Positions 43,553 through 51,046 of a stretch of 64,000 nucleotides of DNA are shown here, one piece after another. The stretch spans positions 187,851 to 251,850 of the forward strand of contig CADAOF010000001.1 of assembly GCA_902789555.1 (NCBI GenBank), read 5' to 3'. The position numbers were made by a program, and so were the translations under genes. The notes beneath the pieces were generated by a model. It did no database searches, was not told where the DNA came from, and saw nothing but the letters and a program-made list of their open reading frames with translations. Origin of the DNA: an uncultured Lachnospiraceae bacterium. GTDB lineage: Bacteria; Bacillota; Clostridia; Lachnospirales; Lachnospiraceae. Position 1 is the first letter of the stretch. Every line of letters begins with the position of its first letter.

Positions 43553-44133
43553 GTCCCCTCCTTGCCGGCAGGTTCCCGGACAAAACCGAAACTGCCGAAG
43601 GGTGAATAGCGAAGCCAGACCGTCCCATGAATCTGGTCCCGGTGAATGTTGCCGACCTCCGCAAAGCGGGAGTCCTGGCTGGCATCCGGACTGCGGCCGA
43701 TCACGAAGTATTCATCGGCACCGAGAAGAACCGGTTCCTCCGCAATGCCTGCATTCGGGACAGAAAACGGCAGCCTTTCGTCTTCCAGCAGCCGGTTGTT
43801 GACGTACACGCGTCCGTCCTTGATCTGCAGCGTTTCCCCCGGCAGGCCAAGTACGAGTTTCAAGTACACGCTGTCGTCCCCATCCAGCGTATAAGCAGCG
43901 ATGTCGAAACGCTGCGGCGGGATGAGGCGGCTCTTCAGACGGTCGATCATCAGCTTGTCTCCGCTTGAAAGCAGCGGATTCATGGAGTTGCCGACCATCT
44001 CCACGCGGGTACCGAAAGCCCAGGTCAGAAAGAAAGCAAGGAGGGCGGCAAGAATGATGTCGACGATCCATGAAGTGATCCTGCGGATCTGATCTTCCAG
44101 ACTCATGATTTCAAATGATGACTTTTTGTTCAT
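43549..44133 (-). CDS. signal peptidase I paralogue with altered box E
   Basis: 194 aa. An N-terminal membrane helix (about 22-44) is followed by the Ser motif VGNSMNPLL (about 53) and the Lys motif VYLKLVLGLPGE (about 93). Box E, normally GDNRxxSxDSR, reads GRSPDASQDSR: the DSR is kept but GDN is lost. It should still be a protease, perhaps with changed specificity. It is the first gene of a five-gene operon, with its own promoter. Confidence 0.9.
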   Translation of the reverse strand: MNKKSSFEIMSLEDQIRRITSWIVDIILAALLAFFLTWAFGTRVEMVGNSMNPLLSSGDKLMIDRLKSRLIPPQRFDIAAYTLDGDDSVYLKLVLGLPGETLQIKDGRVYVNNRLLEDERLPFSVPNAGIAEEPVLLGADEYFVIGRSPDASQDSRFAEVGNIHRDQIHGTVWLRYSPFGSFGFVREPAGKEGT

Positions 44134-44156
44134 GCTGCCTCCTTTCCTGAAATTTA

Positions 44157-44185
44157 AGTATACCCGATAGCGGCTGAAATGACAA
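44157..44185 (-). promoter_or_regulatory. promoter of the lepB-rbgA-lepB-rnhB-yraN operon
   Basis: On the minus strand TTGTCA and TATACT are separated by 17 bp, with a 5' leader of about 16 nt and AAGGAGG before the start. Confidence 0.85.
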
Positions 44186-44212
44186 GCCGCGGATTCAGCC
44201 TGAACCGCGGCT
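44185..44212 (-). other. long GC-rich hairpin between rplS and the lepB operon
   Basis: AGCCGCGG-TTCA pairs with TGAA-TCCGCGGCT around a short loop, with no T-run. It directly precedes the -35 of the lepB operon and may insulate it from rplS transcription. Confidence 0.6.
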
Positions 44213-44236
44213 CGTTTCGTCTTTTCCGCAAATGAA

Positions 44237-44260
44237 AAGAGCGCCCGTCCGAGCGCTCTT
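44237..44260 (-). terminator. terminator of rplS
   Basis: On the minus strand AAGAGCGC pairs with GCGCTCTT followed by TTCATTT, 14 bp after the rplS stop. Confidence 0.8.
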
Positions 44261-44273
44261 CCTCATCCCCGAC

Positions 44274-44621
44274 TTATCTCCGGGCTTCTTTGACCTTCGC
44301 GGCCTTGCCGATCCTGTCTCTCAGATAGGTCAGGCGGGCACGGCGGACTTTACCGTTGCGGATCACGTCGACGTGATCGATCATGGGGCTGTGCAGAGGC
44401 CAGGTCTTTTCGACGCCGACGCCGTTGGAAAGCTTGCGGACCGTAAAGGTCTCGCGGGCGCCGCCGTTCTGTCTCTTGATCACGATGCCTTCGAACATCT
44501 GAATACGTTCGCGGGCACCTTCTTTGATCTTGGCATATACCCGGACGGTATCGCCAACACGGAAATTGCCGACGTTCTCCTTGAGCTGTTCGTCTTCAAT
44601 TTTCTTGATGATGTCGTTCAT
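44274..44621 (-). CDS. rplS: 50S ribosomal protein L19
   Basis: 115 aa, preceded by [41 protein letters not shown], and the C-terminal [16 protein letters not shown] match L19, which sits at the interface of the ribosomal subunits. It ends the ylxM-ffh-rpsP-khpA-rimM-trmD-rplS run and also has its own promoter in the 3' end of trmD. Confidence 0.98.
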   Translation of the reverse strand: MNDIIKKIEDEQLKENVGNFRVGDTVRVYAKIKEGARERIQMFEGIVIKRQNGGARETFTVRKLSNGVGVEKTWPLHSPMIDHVDVIRNGKVRRARLTYLRDRIGKAAKVKEARR

Positions 44622-44690
44622 AAATTCCTCCCTGTAAAAGGACGTTCATACCGCCTGTAGCGGAAGCGGACCGCTCCTTGAAATGACACG
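44622..44690 (-). promoter_or_regulatory. rplS 5' leader, possibly structured
   Basis: About 69 nt between the rplS promoter and start, holding GGAGCGG-TCCGCTTCC-type pairings and CCGCTACAGGCGG. L19 leaders that control rplS are known in Bacillota; I cannot confirm the class. Confidence 0.35.
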
Positions 44691-44694
44691 CGGA

Positions 44695-45453
44695 TTAGTT
44701 TACCACCTCATCCGCAGAAAAGCAAGTGTTTTTTGCTTTTTCGAGAAAGATTTTGTCTTTTTTGTCCAGCTCTGCCGTTTCCAGCAGATCAGGCCGGACT
44801 TCAAGCGTTCTTAAGAGGGACTGATCGCGTCTCCAGCGTGCGATATTGGCGTGATGGCCGCTTTTCAGGACCTCGGGAACTTCTCTTCCCATGAAAACGT
44901 CCGGGCGCGTATACTGCGGATATTCCAGCAGTCCGTTCATGAAGGACTCCGTCTCGCCGGACTCTTCATTCGAAAGTACGCCGGGGACCATGCGGGATAC
45001 CGCGTCGATCACGACCATTGCCGGCAGCTCGCCGCCGGTCAGCACGTAGTCGCCGATCGAAATGCGTTCCGCGCCGAGTTCTTCAAGAACTCTTTCGTCA
45101 ACGCCTTCATAGTGGCCGCAGAGGATCACCAGATCCTCTTCTTTTGCGTACTCCTTCGCCAGAGACTGGTCAAAGACCCGTCCCTGCGGCGTCATGTAGA
45201 CGAGGCGCGGCTTTTTCTCCGTCCCGGCTGTGGCGGATTCCCAAGCTTCGTAGATCGGGGGCGCCATCATGACCATGCCCGCACCGCCGCCGTAGGGATA
45301 ATCGTCCACGTGGCCGTAACGGTCATGCGCGAAATCCCGGATGTTGACAGTCCGCAGCGTAATGGTTCCCTGCGCAAGCGCCCGACCGGTGATGCTCGTC
45401 CGGATGCCCTGCTCGATCATTTCGGGAAAGAGAGTCAGCACGGTGAAGTTCAT
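44695..45453 (-). CDS. trmD: tRNA (guanine-N1)-methyltransferase TrmD
   Basis: 252 aa. It methylates G37 next to the anticodon to prevent frameshifting. The knot motifs are [16 protein letters not shown] (about 112) and [20 protein letters not shown] (about 131), with [12 protein letters not shown] following. [14 protein letters not shown] supplies the SAM loop. It starts in a 4-bp overlap with rimM. Normal length. Confidence 0.98.
   Translation of the reverse strand: MNFTVLTLFPEMIEQGIRTSITGRALAQGTITLRTVNIRDFAHDRYGHVDDYPYGGGAGMVMMAPPIYEAWESATAGTEKKPRLVYMTPQGRVFDQSLAKEYAKEEDLVILCGHYEGVDERVLEELGAERISIGDYVLTGGELPAMVVIDAVSRMVPGVLSNEESGETESFMNGLLEYPQYTRPDVFMGREVPEVLKSGHHANIARWRRDQSLLRTLEVRPDLLETAELDKKDKIFLEKAKNTCFSADEVVN
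44697..44725 (-). promoter_or_regulatory. internal promoter of rplS
   Basis: On the minus strand TTGCTT and TAAACT are separated by 17 bp with an extended TGG, overlapping the trmD stop codon. Confidence 0.7.
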
Positions 45454-45971
45454 AGGTCCTCCAGCCCGTCCAGCATGTGGACGGTGATGATGCCTGCCTC
45501 GATATCCACGGAAAGCACGCAGCTCTCGATGTACGGGATCAGAAGATCCTTTGCCTTACCGTCCTTTTCTCCGCGGATGATCAGCACATCGTTCGCACCG
45601 GTCTCCAGGACGTCCCTGACCTTTCCGAGCGCACGTCCGTCATCGGTCACGGCGCGGCACTGCAGGAGGTCGGCAATGTAGTAGCGTCCTTCCGGCAGTT
45701 TTACGGCGTCTTCACGCGCTACGTAAAGCGACAGTCCCTTATAGGCCAGCACGTCGTCGATCGATTCGAGCCCGCGCAGCTTCACGAGGACCATTTCCTT
45801 GTGAAAGCGGACGCTTTCCACCTCTTCTTCCTTCATTCCGTTTCGGGTCTCGAAGAAGACGCGGGAAAGCGACTTAAAGCGTGCCGGGTCGTCAACGGTC
45901 GGCCAGACGCTGATCTCTCCTTTTATCCCGTGCGTCGAGGCAAAGACGCCTACGCGAAGATACGGTACCAT
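45450..45971 (-). CDS. rimM: 16S rRNA processing protein RimM
   Basis: 173 aa. The N-terminal RimM domain begins [21 protein letters not shown], and the C-terminal PRC barrel carries [17 protein letters not shown], then [18 protein letters not shown]. It binds S19 and assists 30S maturation. It overlaps khpA by 1 bp and trmD by 4 bp. Confidence 0.96.
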   Translation of the reverse strand: MVPYLRVGVFASTHGIKGEISVWPTVDDPARFKSLSRVFFETRNGMKEEEVESVRFHKEMVLVKLRGLESIDDVLAYKGLSLYVAREDAVKLPEGRYYIADLLQCRAVTDDGRALGKVRDVLETGANDVLIIRGEKDGKAKDLLIPYIESCVLSVDIEAGIITVHMLDGLEDL

Positions 45972-46198
45972 CAGTCGATGTCCAACGTGACGCGGACGTC
46001 ATCGCGGACGGCCTGCGCCTTCAGGACGGTACGGATCGCTTTCGCGATGCGTCCCTGCTTGCCGATCACCTTGCCCATGTCGGAAGGGTCGACGCTCAGG
46101 GTCAGACAGGTCTCTCCGTCGGTGATTTTTTCCGTGACAACAACGGCTTCCGGATGAGTTACCAGAGCCTTTGCGATCACTTCGACCAATTCTTTCAT
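45971..46198 (-). CDS. khpA: KH-domain RNA-binding protein KhpA (YlqC)
   Basis: 75 aa, a single KH domain with the GxxG loop in IGKQGRIAKAIRTVL (about 46-60). KhpA partners KhpB (Jag) in RNA binding and cell-size control in Bacillota. It sits between rpsP and rimM, its normal place. Confidence 0.95.
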   Translation of the reverse strand: MKELVEVIAKALVTHPEAVVVTEKITDGETCLTLSVDPSDMGKVIGKQGRIAKAIRTVLKAQAVRDDVRVTLDID

Positions 46199-46216
46199 TT
46201 CAGACCACCTCGTGCC

Positions 46217-46459
46217 TTATTCAAGGCCGGCGATCTTCAGAAGCTTAGCAACGGTATCGGTGGGCTTTGCACCCTTCGCGATCCAATCTTTTGCCTTATC
46301 CGTATCGATTTTGACAACGCTGGGCTCCTGAGTGGGATCATAGAAGCCGAGTTCATCGATGAAACGGCCGTCCCTGGGGGAACGTTCATCCGCGACGATC
46401 ACGCGGTAAGTGGGTTGTTTCTTCTTACCCAGACGGGTCAGACGAATTTTGACTGCCAT
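46217..46459 (-). CDS. rpsP: 30S ribosomal protein S16
   Basis: 80 aa, preceded by [48 protein letters not shown] and the late TDTVAKLL are diagnostic. It lies 74 bp after ffh; a short GGGC-GTTT-GCCC hairpin lies in that gap but no clear promoter was found. Confidence 0.98.
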   Translation of the reverse strand: MAVKIRLTRLGKKKQPTYRVIVADERSPRDGRFIDELGFYDPTQEPSVVKIDTDKAKDWIAKGAKPTDTVAKLLKIAGLE

Positions 46460-46533
46460 AGTGTTTTTCCTCCGAAAATATGATGGGCAAACGCCCTTTT
46501 ATCCAAAGTCTTTGCTTGACTTAAGAATCTCTG

Positions 46534-47883
46534 TCAGAAAGGGAGTTTGAAAGGCAGGCGGCCTTTCTTTCCCTTTCCCATGCTGCCGCTCATCTGCTTC
46601 ATCATCTGGCGGCTCTGTTCAAACTGCTTCAGCAGGCGGTTGACGTCCTGGATCGTGGTCCCGGAGCCGTTCGCGATGCGGCGTTTGCGCGGCGGGGTGA
46701 TCCTGTCGGGACGGCGCCTTTCTTCGGGCGTCATGGAAAGGATCATCGCTTCCACGTGCTTGATGGATCTGTCATCCGGCAGCTGCGCACCTTTCAGTTT
46801 TCCGCCCACGCCGGGAAGCATCTTCAGGATCTCACCGATGCCGCCCATCTTGTTCATCTGGCGCATCTGCGTGAGGAAGTCCTCGAGATCGAACTCATTC
46901 TTCTTTAGCTTGCGGTAGGCTGCAAGGGAAGCTTCCTCGTCGAGATCGGCGTTCTGTGCCTTTTCAATGAGGCTGAGGACGTCGCCCATGCCCAGGATGC
47001 GGTTCGCCATGCGGACGGGATTGAAGGCTTCGAGATCCTCGAGTTTCTCTCCCATGCCGGCGTAAAAGATCGGCTTGCCGGTAACGGAGCGGACGGACAG
47101 GGCTGCGCCGCCTCTGGCATCGCCGTCGAGCTTCGTCAGGATCACACCGTCGATGCCGATGCGGTCATTGAAGCTTGTCGCGACGTTGACGGCGTCCTGG
47201 CCGGTCATGGCGTCGACGACCAGGATGGTCTGGGTGACCGGAACGGCAGCCTTAAGTTCTTCGAGTTCCTCCATCATGGAATCGTCGATGTGCAGTCGGC
47301 CTGCGGTATCGAGGATCACCAGATTGTAGTGCTTCTCTTCCGCTTCCTTCATGGCCATTCGGGCGATGTCCGGGACCGTGAAGTCCGTACCGGGTGCAAA
47401 CACCGGAACGTTCAGTTTTTCGCCGTTGCGCTTCAGCTGATCGATGGCGGCAGGCCGGTAGATGTCGCAGGCAACCAGAAGGGGATTCCGGTCCTTTTTC
47501 TTCCGGAGCTGCGCCGCCAGTTTCGCGCTCGAAGTCGTTTTGCCGGAGCCCTGAAGGCCTGCCATCAGGAAGACCGTGATCTCGTTGCGGGGCTGCAGGC
47601 GGATGTCCGTGGGTTCGCCGCCCATGGAGGCGATCAGTTCCTCGTTGACGATCTTGATGACCTGCTGGCCGGGGGTCAGGGAGTTCATGACCTCGCTGCC
47701 GACGGCTCTTTCCTCGACGCGCCTGACGAAGTCCTTGACGACTTTATAGTTGACGTCGGCTTCCAGAAGAGCCAGCTTGACCTCGCGCATTGCGCTCTTG
47801 ACGTCAGCCTCGGTCAGGAGGCCTTTGTCGGTCAGCTTCTTGAAGGTATTCTGCAGTTTGTCCGCTAAGCTTTCAAATGCCAT
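46534..47883 (-). CDS. ffh: signal recognition particle GTPase Ffh
   Basis: 449 aa. The NG domain has the P-loop GLQGSGKTTSSAKLA (about 109), DTAGRLHID (about 189) and TKLDGDARGG (about 246). The Met-rich M domain (about 300-449), which binds 4.5S RNA and signal peptides, includes the motif RRRPDRITPPRKRRIANGSG. It follows ylxM by 29 bp and precedes rpsP. No SRP RNA gene was seen in this window. Confidence 0.98.
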   Translation of the reverse strand: MAFESLADKLQNTFKKLTDKGLLTEADVKSAMREVKLALLEADVNYKVVKDFVRRVEERAVGSEVMNSLTPGQQVIKIVNEELIASMGGEPTDIRLQPRNEITVFLMAGLQGSGKTTSSAKLAAQLRKKKDRNPLLVACDIYRPAAIDQLKRNGEKLNVPVFAPGTDFTVPDIARMAMKEAEEKHYNLVILDTAGRLHIDDSMMEELEELKAAVPVTQTILVVDAMTGQDAVNVATSFNDRIGIDGVILTKLDGDARGGAALSVRSVTGKPIFYAGMGEKLEDLEAFNPVRMANRILGMGDVLSLIEKAQNADLDEEASLAAYRKLKKNEFDLEDFLTQMRQMNKMGGIGEILKMLPGVGGKLKGAQLPDDRSIKHVEAMILSMTPEERRRPDRITPPRKRRIANGSGTTIQDVNRLLKQFEQSRQMMKQMSGSMGKGKKGRLPFKLPF

Positions 47884-47912
47884 TTTTACTCAAGTCTCCC
47901 GGTGTTTTGCCG

Positions 47913-48254
47913 TCAGCGTTCTTCGATCTGCCGCGCAAGAGCGGTGATTCCGTCAAGGAGTGCCATGTCCCCGGTGCTTCTGATCCGTTCAGCCAATTCC
48001 CGAATCTTCTGCCCGTCTTTTCTGTCCTGCAGGTACTTTTCCACGAGACCAAGCTTTGCTTCGTACGCTTCGAGCGCCTCGTCGGCGCGCCTGAGCATGT
48101 CGTGGATGCCCTGCCGGCTGATCCCGTAGGACGCAGCTGCTTCGGAAAGGCTGAGATCGCCGAAGCGTACGTTTTCATAGATCTCCTGCTGGCGTTTCGT
48201 CAGCAGCTCACCGTAGAAATCGTATAAGAGGCTTTCTCTTCCCAGCTTATCCAT
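47913..48254 (-). CDS. ylxM: YlxM/UPF0122 helix-turn-helix protein
   Basis: 113 aa from ATG 48254 with GGAGAAGC upstream; in-frame upstream codons run through the pnp terminator and promoter and are rejected. The sigma-70 region-4-like helix-turn-helix reads LLTKRQQEIYENVRFGDLSL then SEAAASYGISRQGIHDMLRR. The family accompanies ffh and is thought to modulate SRP function. The gene order is standard. Confidence 0.94.
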   Translation of the reverse strand: MDKLGRESLLYDFYGELLTKRQQEIYENVRFGDLSLSEAAASYGISRQGIHDMLRRADEALEAYEAKLGLVEKYLQDRKDGQKIRELAERIRSTGDMALLDGITALARQIEER

Positions 48255-48288
48255 GCTTCTCCATCCGGCTGCAGGGGCAGCCTTGCTT

Positions 48289-48317
48289 ACGTTAGCACAA
48301 AAGAAAAAGCCTGTCAA
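48289..48317 (-). promoter_or_regulatory. promoter of the ylxM-ffh-rpsP operon, inside the pnp terminator
   Basis: On the minus strand TTGACA and TAACGT are separated by 17 bp. The TTGACA lies in the downstream arm of the pnp terminator stem, so termination and initiation elements share bases. Confidence 0.7.
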
Positions 48318-48338
48318 GTGTTTTTTCTTGACAGGCTT
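48301..48338 (-). terminator. terminator of pnp
   Basis: AAGCCTGTCAAG pairs with CTTGACAGGCTT and is followed by TTTCTT on the minus strand, 21 bp after the pnp stop. Confidence 0.93.
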
Positions 48339-48359
48339 CATTTTTTATCGTGCTGTGGT

Positions 48360-50465
48360 TCAGACAGTCGCCTTCTCCTCTTCGGTCACGTCCTTGATGG
48401 ACAGGTTGACACGGCCCATCTTGTCGATCTCAATGACCTTGACGACCACTTCGTCACCCAGCTTGACCGCGGATTCCACGGTCGGGACGCGCTTGTTGGA
48501 CAGTTTAGAAATATGGACCAGACCGTCCTTGCCGGGGCAGAGCGATACGAAAGCGCCGAAATTCATGATGCGGACGACTTTGCCGCGGAAGATCTGGCCG
48601 ACTTCGACGTCGTTCACGATCGTCTCGATGATCCTGATGGCCTTGTTGATCATGTCCATGTCGGTGCCGCAGACCGAAACGGTGCCGTCGTCTTCGATAT
48701 CGATCTGGACGCCGGTCTCCTCGATGATGGAGTTGATGACCTTGCCCTGCTTGCCGATGACGTCGCCGATCTTGGCGGGATCGATGGTGATCGAAACGAT
48801 CTTCGGTGCCCACTTGCTGATCTCCGGACGAGGGCCGGGGATGGCCTTCGCCATGACTTCGTCCATGATGTACAGACGGGCTTCACGGGTGCGGGCCAGC
48901 GCTTCCTTGATGATGGCGGGGGTCAGGCCGTGGATCTTGATATCCATCTGGATCGCGGTGATGCCGTCATGCGTACCGGTCACCTTGAAGTCCATGTCGC
49001 CGAAGAAGTCTTCCAGGCCCTGGATGTCGGTGAGGACGACGTAGTCATCATCGGTCTCGCCGGTCACCAGACCGACGGAGATGCCGCCGACCATGGTTTT
49101 GATCGGGACGCCGGCAGCCATCAGCGCCATGCAGGAGGCGCAGGTAGAGGCCATGGAGGTGGAGCCGTTGGATTCCATCGTCTCCGACACGCAGCGGATC
49201 GCGTAAGGGAAATCTTCCACGGACGGAAGCACCGGGATCAGGGCGCGTTCGGCAAGAGCGCCGTGGCCGATCTCGCGGCGGCCCGGTCCGCGGCTGGGCT
49301 TGGTCTCGCCGACCGACCAGCTCGGGAAGTTGTAGTGGTGCATGTAGCGCTTGCTGGTCACCTTGCGGTCCAGTCCGTCGATCTTCTGCGCTTCGCTCAG
49401 GGGAGCCAGGGTGCAGGCATCGATGATCTGGGTCTGACCGCGGGTGAACATCGCGGAACCGTGGGTCCTCGGAAGGACGTCCACTTCAGCCGCCAGCGGG
49501 CGGATCTGGTTCATTGCGCGGCCGTCGGGACGCTTGTGATCCTTCAGGATCATCTTGCGGACGGTCATCTTCTGGAATTTGTACACTGCTTCGCCGACGA
49601 AAGGAAGCCATTCCTCGTTCTCGGCATAGCGTTCGTTCAGTTTTTCGGTGATGGCCTTGATGTTCGCGTCGCGGACAGCCTTCTCATCGGTGAAAACGGC
49701 TTCTTCCATTGCTTCGGGCGTGATGAAGCTCACCATATCCTGATACATTTCTTCCGGGATCACGTGGCTCTCGTAGGCCTTCTTCGGCTTGCCGCATTCG
49801 TCAACGATCGTCTGAATGAAGGCGATGACCTTGCGGTTCATCTCGTGCGCAGCCATGATGGCGTCGTACATGACGTCCTCAGGCACTTCACTTGCACCGG
49901 CTTCGATCATGATGACCTTCTCCGCCGTGGAAGCCACGGTAAGAGCCAGATCAGAAGCAAGGCGCTGTTCCTCGGTCGGGTTGAAGCAGAGTTCGCCGTT
50001 CACGCGGCCGACCATCGTTGCGGAGATCGGTCCGTCAAAGGGGATGTCGGAAATGCTGGTCGCGATGGAGCAGCCGAGCATGGCGACGACGTCGGGATTG
50101 CAGTCCGGATCGACGCTCATGATGAGGTTGCTGAGGGTCACGTCGTTGCGGTAATCCTTCGGGAAAAGGGGACGCATCGGACGGTCGATGACGCGGCTCG
50201 CCAGGGTGGCGTGCTCGCTGGCCTTGCCTTCGCGCTTGTTGAAGCCGCCGGGGATCTTGCCCACGGAATACATTTTTTCTTCATATTCCACGGTAAGAGG
50301 GAAGAAATCAACGCCGTCGCGGGGGGCGTCGGAAGAAACCGCCGTGGAAAGGACCACGGTGTCGCCGTAATGCATGAACGCGGCGCCGTTCGCCTGGGCG
50401 GCCACGCGTCCGATATCGACGCTGAGGGTACGGCCGGCCAGTTCCATTGAAAAGGTCTTGTACAT
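48360..50465 (-). CDS. pnp: polyribonucleotide nucleotidyltransferase
   Basis: 701 aa from ATG 50465 with AAGGAGAA upstream; the frame upstream to 50522 is not used. Two RNase PH domains (1-140 and 310-530) are followed by a KH domain (IGDVIGKQGKVINSIIEETG, about 553) and an S1 domain (about 620-690, VGQIFRGKVVRIMNFGAFV). PNPase degrades mRNA 3'-5' by phosphorolysis. It comes after rpsO with a terminator between, so read-through or a leader promoter not recognised here must supply it. Confidence 0.97.
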   Translation of the reverse strand: MYKTFSMELAGRTLSVDIGRVAAQANGAAFMHYGDTVVLSTAVSSDAPRDGVDFFPLTVEYEEKMYSVGKIPGGFNKREGKASEHATLASRVIDRPMRPLFPKDYRNDVTLSNLIMSVDPDCNPDVVAMLGCSIATSISDIPFDGPISATMVGRVNGELCFNPTEEQRLASDLALTVASTAEKVIMIEAGASEVPEDVMYDAIMAAHEMNRKVIAFIQTIVDECGKPKKAYESHVIPEEMYQDMVSFITPEAMEEAVFTDEKAVRDANIKAITEKLNERYAENEEWLPFVGEAVYKFQKMTVRKMILKDHKRPDGRAMNQIRPLAAEVDVLPRTHGSAMFTRGQTQIIDACTLAPLSEAQKIDGLDRKVTSKRYMHHYNFPSWSVGETKPSRGPGRREIGHGALAERALIPVLPSVEDFPYAIRCVSETMESNGSTSMASTCASCMALMAAGVPIKTMVGGISVGLVTGETDDDYVVLTDIQGLEDFFGDMDFKVTGTHDGITAIQMDIKIHGLTPAIIKEALARTREARLYIMDEVMAKAIPGPRPEISKWAPKIVSITIDPAKIGDVIGKQGKVINSIIEETGVQIDIEDDGTVSVCGTDMDMINKAIRIIETIVNDVEVGQIFRGKVVRIMNFGAFVSLCPGKDGLVHISKLSNKRVPTVESAVKLGDEVVVKVIEIDKMGRVNLSIKDVTEEEKATV

Positions 50466-50604
50466 GTTTTCTCCTTTTTTTGCCGCGACAGACGTTCGAA
50501 ACCACAAATAACGGTACATCACGGGCGGATGTGCAGTTGTTTGAAGTCTCGAAAAGCGCCTGCCGCCGATTCTTTTTTTGTGTAATTGGGCCTTGTTGAT
50601 ACGG

Positions 50605-50634
50605 AAAACAGGGCGGAAAACTCCGCCCTGTTTC
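50605..50634 (-). terminator. terminator of rpsO
   Basis: AAACAGGGCGGA pairs with TCCGCCCTGTTT around a GTTT-type loop, 9 bp after the rpsO stop. The 3' arm ends in TTT. It separates rpsO from pnp. Confidence 0.88.
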
Positions 50635-50642
50635 AGGATCGT

Positions 50643-50909
50643 TTACTTGCGGATGCCGAGCTTCTGGATCAGCGCACGGTATTCGTTGATATCGTTCTTC
50701 TTGACGTATTCAAGCATGCCGCGGCGCTGGCCGACGATCATGAACAGACCGCGGCGGGAATGGTGATCCTTCGGATTCACCTTCAGGTGTTCGGTCAGTT
50801 CACGGATCCTTTCGGACAGTAAGGCGATCTGGACAGCGGGCGAACCGGTGTCCTGTTCATTCTTGCCGAATTCCTTAACGATTTCGGCCTTTCTTTCTTT
50901 GCTGGTCAT
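50643..50909 (-). CDS. rpsO: 30S ribosomal protein S15
   Basis: 88 aa from ATG 50909, preceded by AGGAGG; the in-frame upstream region is the leader [23 protein letters not shown], then [20 protein letters not shown] and [10 protein letters not shown] are diagnostic. S15 binds 16S rRNA early in 30S assembly and often represses its own mRNA. It has its own promoter and leader. Confidence 0.98.
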   Translation of the reverse strand: MTSKERKAEIVKEFGKNEQDTGSPAVQIALLSERIRELTEHLKVNPKDHHSRRGLFMIVGQRRGMLEYVKKNDINEYRALIQKLGIRK

Positions 50910-50985
50910 TTTGACAGCCTCCTGAAATAATCTTACCTCATGCCGGGCCCCGGTCGGAGTGTCCAAAGGCTAAGCACAGGCGCAC
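50910..50985 (-). promoter_or_regulatory. rpsO leader, likely S15-binding autoregulatory RNA
   Basis: The minus-strand leader contains GCCTTTGGACACTCCGACCG then GGGCCCGGCATGAGG. I recognise this as resembling the three-way-junction rpsO leader of Gram-positive bacteria that S15 binds. The GGCC/GGGGCC pairing parts are visible; class not confirmed. Confidence 0.6.
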
Positions 50986-50991
50986 TGAAAG

Positions 50992-51020
50992 TTTATACCA
51001 TACCGCACGGAAAAAGTAAA
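50992..51020 (-). promoter_or_regulatory. promoter of rpsO
   Basis: On the minus strand TTTACT and TATAAA are separated by 17 bp, with an extended TGG before the -10. Confidence 0.75.
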
Positions 51021-51046
51021 GCGTTTTTTGCCGCCGGCAAGGTGTT

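Noticed and set aside
48318-50450. 710-codon plus-strand open frame
   Set aside because: Antisense to pnp with no ribosome site or recognisable domain; Asp/His/Gly-rich shadow composition.
51020-51046. Plus-strand terminator-like hairpin TTGCC-GCC-GGCAA followed by T-runs
   Set aside because: Nothing is transcribed toward it on the plus strand, and on the minus strand it is followed by A residues.
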